A stretch of DNA of 64,000 bases from Rhizobium leucaenae USDA 9039 (GTDB lineage Bacteria; Pseudomonadota; Alphaproteobacteria; Rhizobiales; Rhizobiaceae): NCBI RefSeq assembly GCF_000426285.1, contig NZ_AUFB01000017.1, positions 54,456 to 118,455 of the forward strand. Reading direction: 5' to 3'. Made by a program: the position numbers and the translations under genes. The notes under the pieces were generated by a model. That model was given only the letters and a program-made list of their open reading frames with translations. It searched no databases and was not told the DNA's origin. Shown here in pieces: positions 62,934 through 64,000 of the stretch; position 1 is the stretch's first letter; each line of letters opens with the position of its first letter.

Positions 62934-63071
62934 ATGGACGATTCGAACGCCCCACAGCGGCAGACTAAAACACCAGCGAAAGAGCCGCTCCCAGCGGATG
63001 AAAAATTCTACGATCCGTGGGAGGAAGAGTTTCGAAAGGTCTACCGCGATGACAAGGCGTTCGACTTTTGA
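62934..63071 (+). CDS. Small hypothetical protein (45 residues)
   Basis: A 45-residue acidic, Pro-rich N-terminus (MDDSNAPQRQTKTPAKEPLP) followed by FYDPWEEEFRKVYRDDKAF. AGAGGTGA lies just upstream of the ATG and a terminator follows the stop, so it looks like a real short gene. Unknown function; small proteins of this type are common in phage and island regions. Confidence 0.55.
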   Translation: MDDSNAPQRQTKTPAKEPLPADEKFYDPWEEEFRKVYRDDKAFDF

Positions 63072-63074
63072 CTG

Positions 63075-63108
63075 AGGGCGGCCTCACGACCGCCCACCAT
63101 TTTTTAAG
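63075..63108 (+). terminator. Rho-independent terminator after the 45-residue gene
   Basis: GGGCGG-CCTCACGA-CCGCCC followed by ACCATTTTTT, directly after the stop codon at 63071. Confidence 0.75.
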
Positions 63109-63126
63109 GTTGAGCGGGCGCACATT

Positions 63127-63646
63127 TCAGCCGACAGCTTCGACAGAAAGGAAGGTCGAGCCATTGTCAATGGCATTAAGCGCACCGCCGCTGTCTTGAA
63201 AAACGATCACGCCAATTGAATCGCCGGCCGCCACTTCAATGATAGCCGATGTAACATTTTGCTGCATAAATCCGACGGACGTAGCGGCCTTTTGTTGTGG
63301 CGCACCAGGGAAAGTCGCACCGTTCTTTACAATCCGGATGCTTCGCGTTCCGGCTGAACTCGTGTTCCAATAAACTCCCGCCGTGACTTTCACGCGGTTG
63401 ACGCCGGCCGGGATGACAACAACATTGCCCGAAACAGTCGCAACCATCGAATTAACATCGAGAGCCGCAAGCGCGAGGGAGGTGTCAGCGTTATTCGGTA
63501 TTGATTGGTCGGCTGTCAATCCGGCAATAGCCACGCGGCCGCGAACAGTGGTATTAACCAGCCTTGTCACACCAAAACGTACGATGCTACCAGCCGCCAT
63601 AACGTCGTCTAAGTCTGCATCAATCGTCCCGCTTGCACCGTTAAGA
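63127..63646 (-). pseudogene. Phage tail-fibre-like C-terminal fragment cut by an IS21-family element
   Basis: The frame from the first Met (63600) encodes 157 residues of Gly/Ala/Val/Thr-rich beta structure (VVVIPAGVNRVKVTAGVYWN, TSSAGTRSIRIVKNG, AAGDSIGVIVFQDSGG), resembling the C1q-like jelly-roll found at the C-terminus of phage tail fibres. The same frame stays open upstream as HLNGASGTIDADLDDV, which looks like the interior of a longer fibre protein, and then runs into the IS21 end with no start codon. I read it as the 3' part of a gene interrupted by the insertion. Other structural roles are possible. Confidence 0.55.
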
Positions 63647-63661
63647 TGCGGATTCCGACGT

Positions 63662-63750
63662 GAAGCCGGCCGCCAATCCGATCAAAGACCGGCCACCATT
63701 CCGATTTGAAGCCGGCCACCGTTCCGATCAAAGACCGGCCAGTTTTCGAC
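63662..63750 (+). repeat. IS21 subterminal direct repeats
   Basis: Two tandem copies with a period of 46 bases: each has GAAGCCGGCC, then TTCCGATC or a close variant, then AAAGACCGGCCA. In IS21 elements such multiple terminal repeats are the IstA-binding sites. Confidence 0.8.
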
Positions 63751-63817
63751 ACTGAACATCACTCCCTGGGTCAGCAACTTTGGCATCAAATACCTCGCGG
63801 TGAACGAGGGGATTTTG

Positions 63818-64000
63818 ATGCCGGCAAAGAGAAGGCTGACCATGAGACATTTGCGACAAATGCTGCGGCTTGCAGCAAGCGGAACCAGCTCGCGTGAGAT
63901 TGCCGTCGTGTTGGGAATTGCGCGTAGCACGGTGCAGGATAATCTGCAGCGCGCAGCGGCGGCTGGGTTAAACTGGCCCTTGCCTGGGGACCTTACTGAC
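63818..64000 (+). CDS. istA: IS21-family transposase IstA, N-terminal part (cut by window end)
   Basis: The first 61 codons of an IS21 transposase. MPAKRRLTMRHLRQMLRLAA followed by SGTSSREIAVVLGIARSTVQ is the N-terminal helix-turn-helix that binds the IS ends, and the NWPLPGDLTD stretch is the usual next segment. The DDE catalytic core and the helper gene istB lie beyond the window. An internal ATG 8 codons later is an alternative start. Confidence 0.9.
   Translation, partial: MPAKRRLTMRHLRQMLRLAASGTSSREIAVVLGIARSTVQDNLQRAAAAGLNWPLPGDLTD

Larger units (their letters stand above)
63647..64000 (+). mobile_element. IS21-family insertion sequence, left end (continues beyond window)
   Basis: The left end is placed at the TG of TGCGGATTCCGACG. 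It is followed by subterminal repeats typical of IS21: two copies of a 46-base unit beginning GAAGCCGGCC (63662 and 63708) and containing GATCAAAGACCGGCCA. The istA transposase starts 171 bases inside. The exact terminal base is inferred because the right end and target duplication are outside the window. Confidence 0.85.

Overview
The window comes from the chromosome of an alphaproteobacterium of the Rhizobiaceae, most likely Rhizobium or a close relative. The evidence is the high-GC coding sequence, the gene order (proS-lolC-lolD-dnaE, divK-pleD-rpmG, rnr-topA-dprA-plsY-pyrC-pyrB, gatC-gatA-gatB, aat-accC-accB-aroQ, rne-amidase-mrcA-prfB), the divK/pleD cell-cycle pair, an NDUFA12-type Complex I subunit, and alphaproteobacterial families such as DUF3572, DUF2155 and DUF983. 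Genus and species are inferred, not proven.

Layout. 1-4.6 kb: end of proS, the lipoprotein-release ABC genes, two small genes of unknown function, and an unannotated 28-residue membrane peptide. 4.7-16.4 kb: dnaE, an L,D-transpeptidase, an acyltransferase-TPR fusion, dinB, a GNAT gene, a HAD/DUF3572 pair, and divK-pleD. 16.4-17.4 kb: an AT-rich spacer, a candidate structured sRNA with a strong terminator, and rpmG. 17.4-28.7 kb: a long minus-strand run with an MFS transporter, a decayed NUDIX gene, DUF983, rnr, topA, dprA, plsY, and pyrC-like/pyrB. 28.9-46.5 kb: mixed housekeeping genes (AidB-like dehydrogenase, ruvX, gatCAB, Complex I accessory subunit, aat, accBC, aroQ) interspersed with vapBC, yjhX and several GNAT genes. 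46.7-59.7 kb: a DsbA-type protein, an aminotransferase, rne, amidase, mrcA, prfB (with programmed frameshift), a second vapBC and NAD kinase. 59.8 kb to the end: tRNA-Thr, tRNA-Arg, then small phage-like and orphan genes, a truncated tail-fibre-like gene and the left end of an IS21-family element. This last part reads as the start of an accessory island.

The most interesting signal is regulatory. Three perfect alphaproteobacterial LexA (SOS) boxes, GTTC-N7-GTTC, lie within 9.1 kb. One is before dinB, as expected. One is before a DUF5680 gene. One sits in the promoter of the 28-residue single-span membrane peptide, which in size, topology and regulation resembles Caulobacter SidA, an SOS-induced division inhibitor. 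Other points of note are a pyrC-like gene in which most dihydroorotase metal ligands are replaced, two families of nested palindromic intergenic repeats, inverted-repeat operators at both vapBC loci, and a direct-repeat operator overlapping the start of an XRE regulator.
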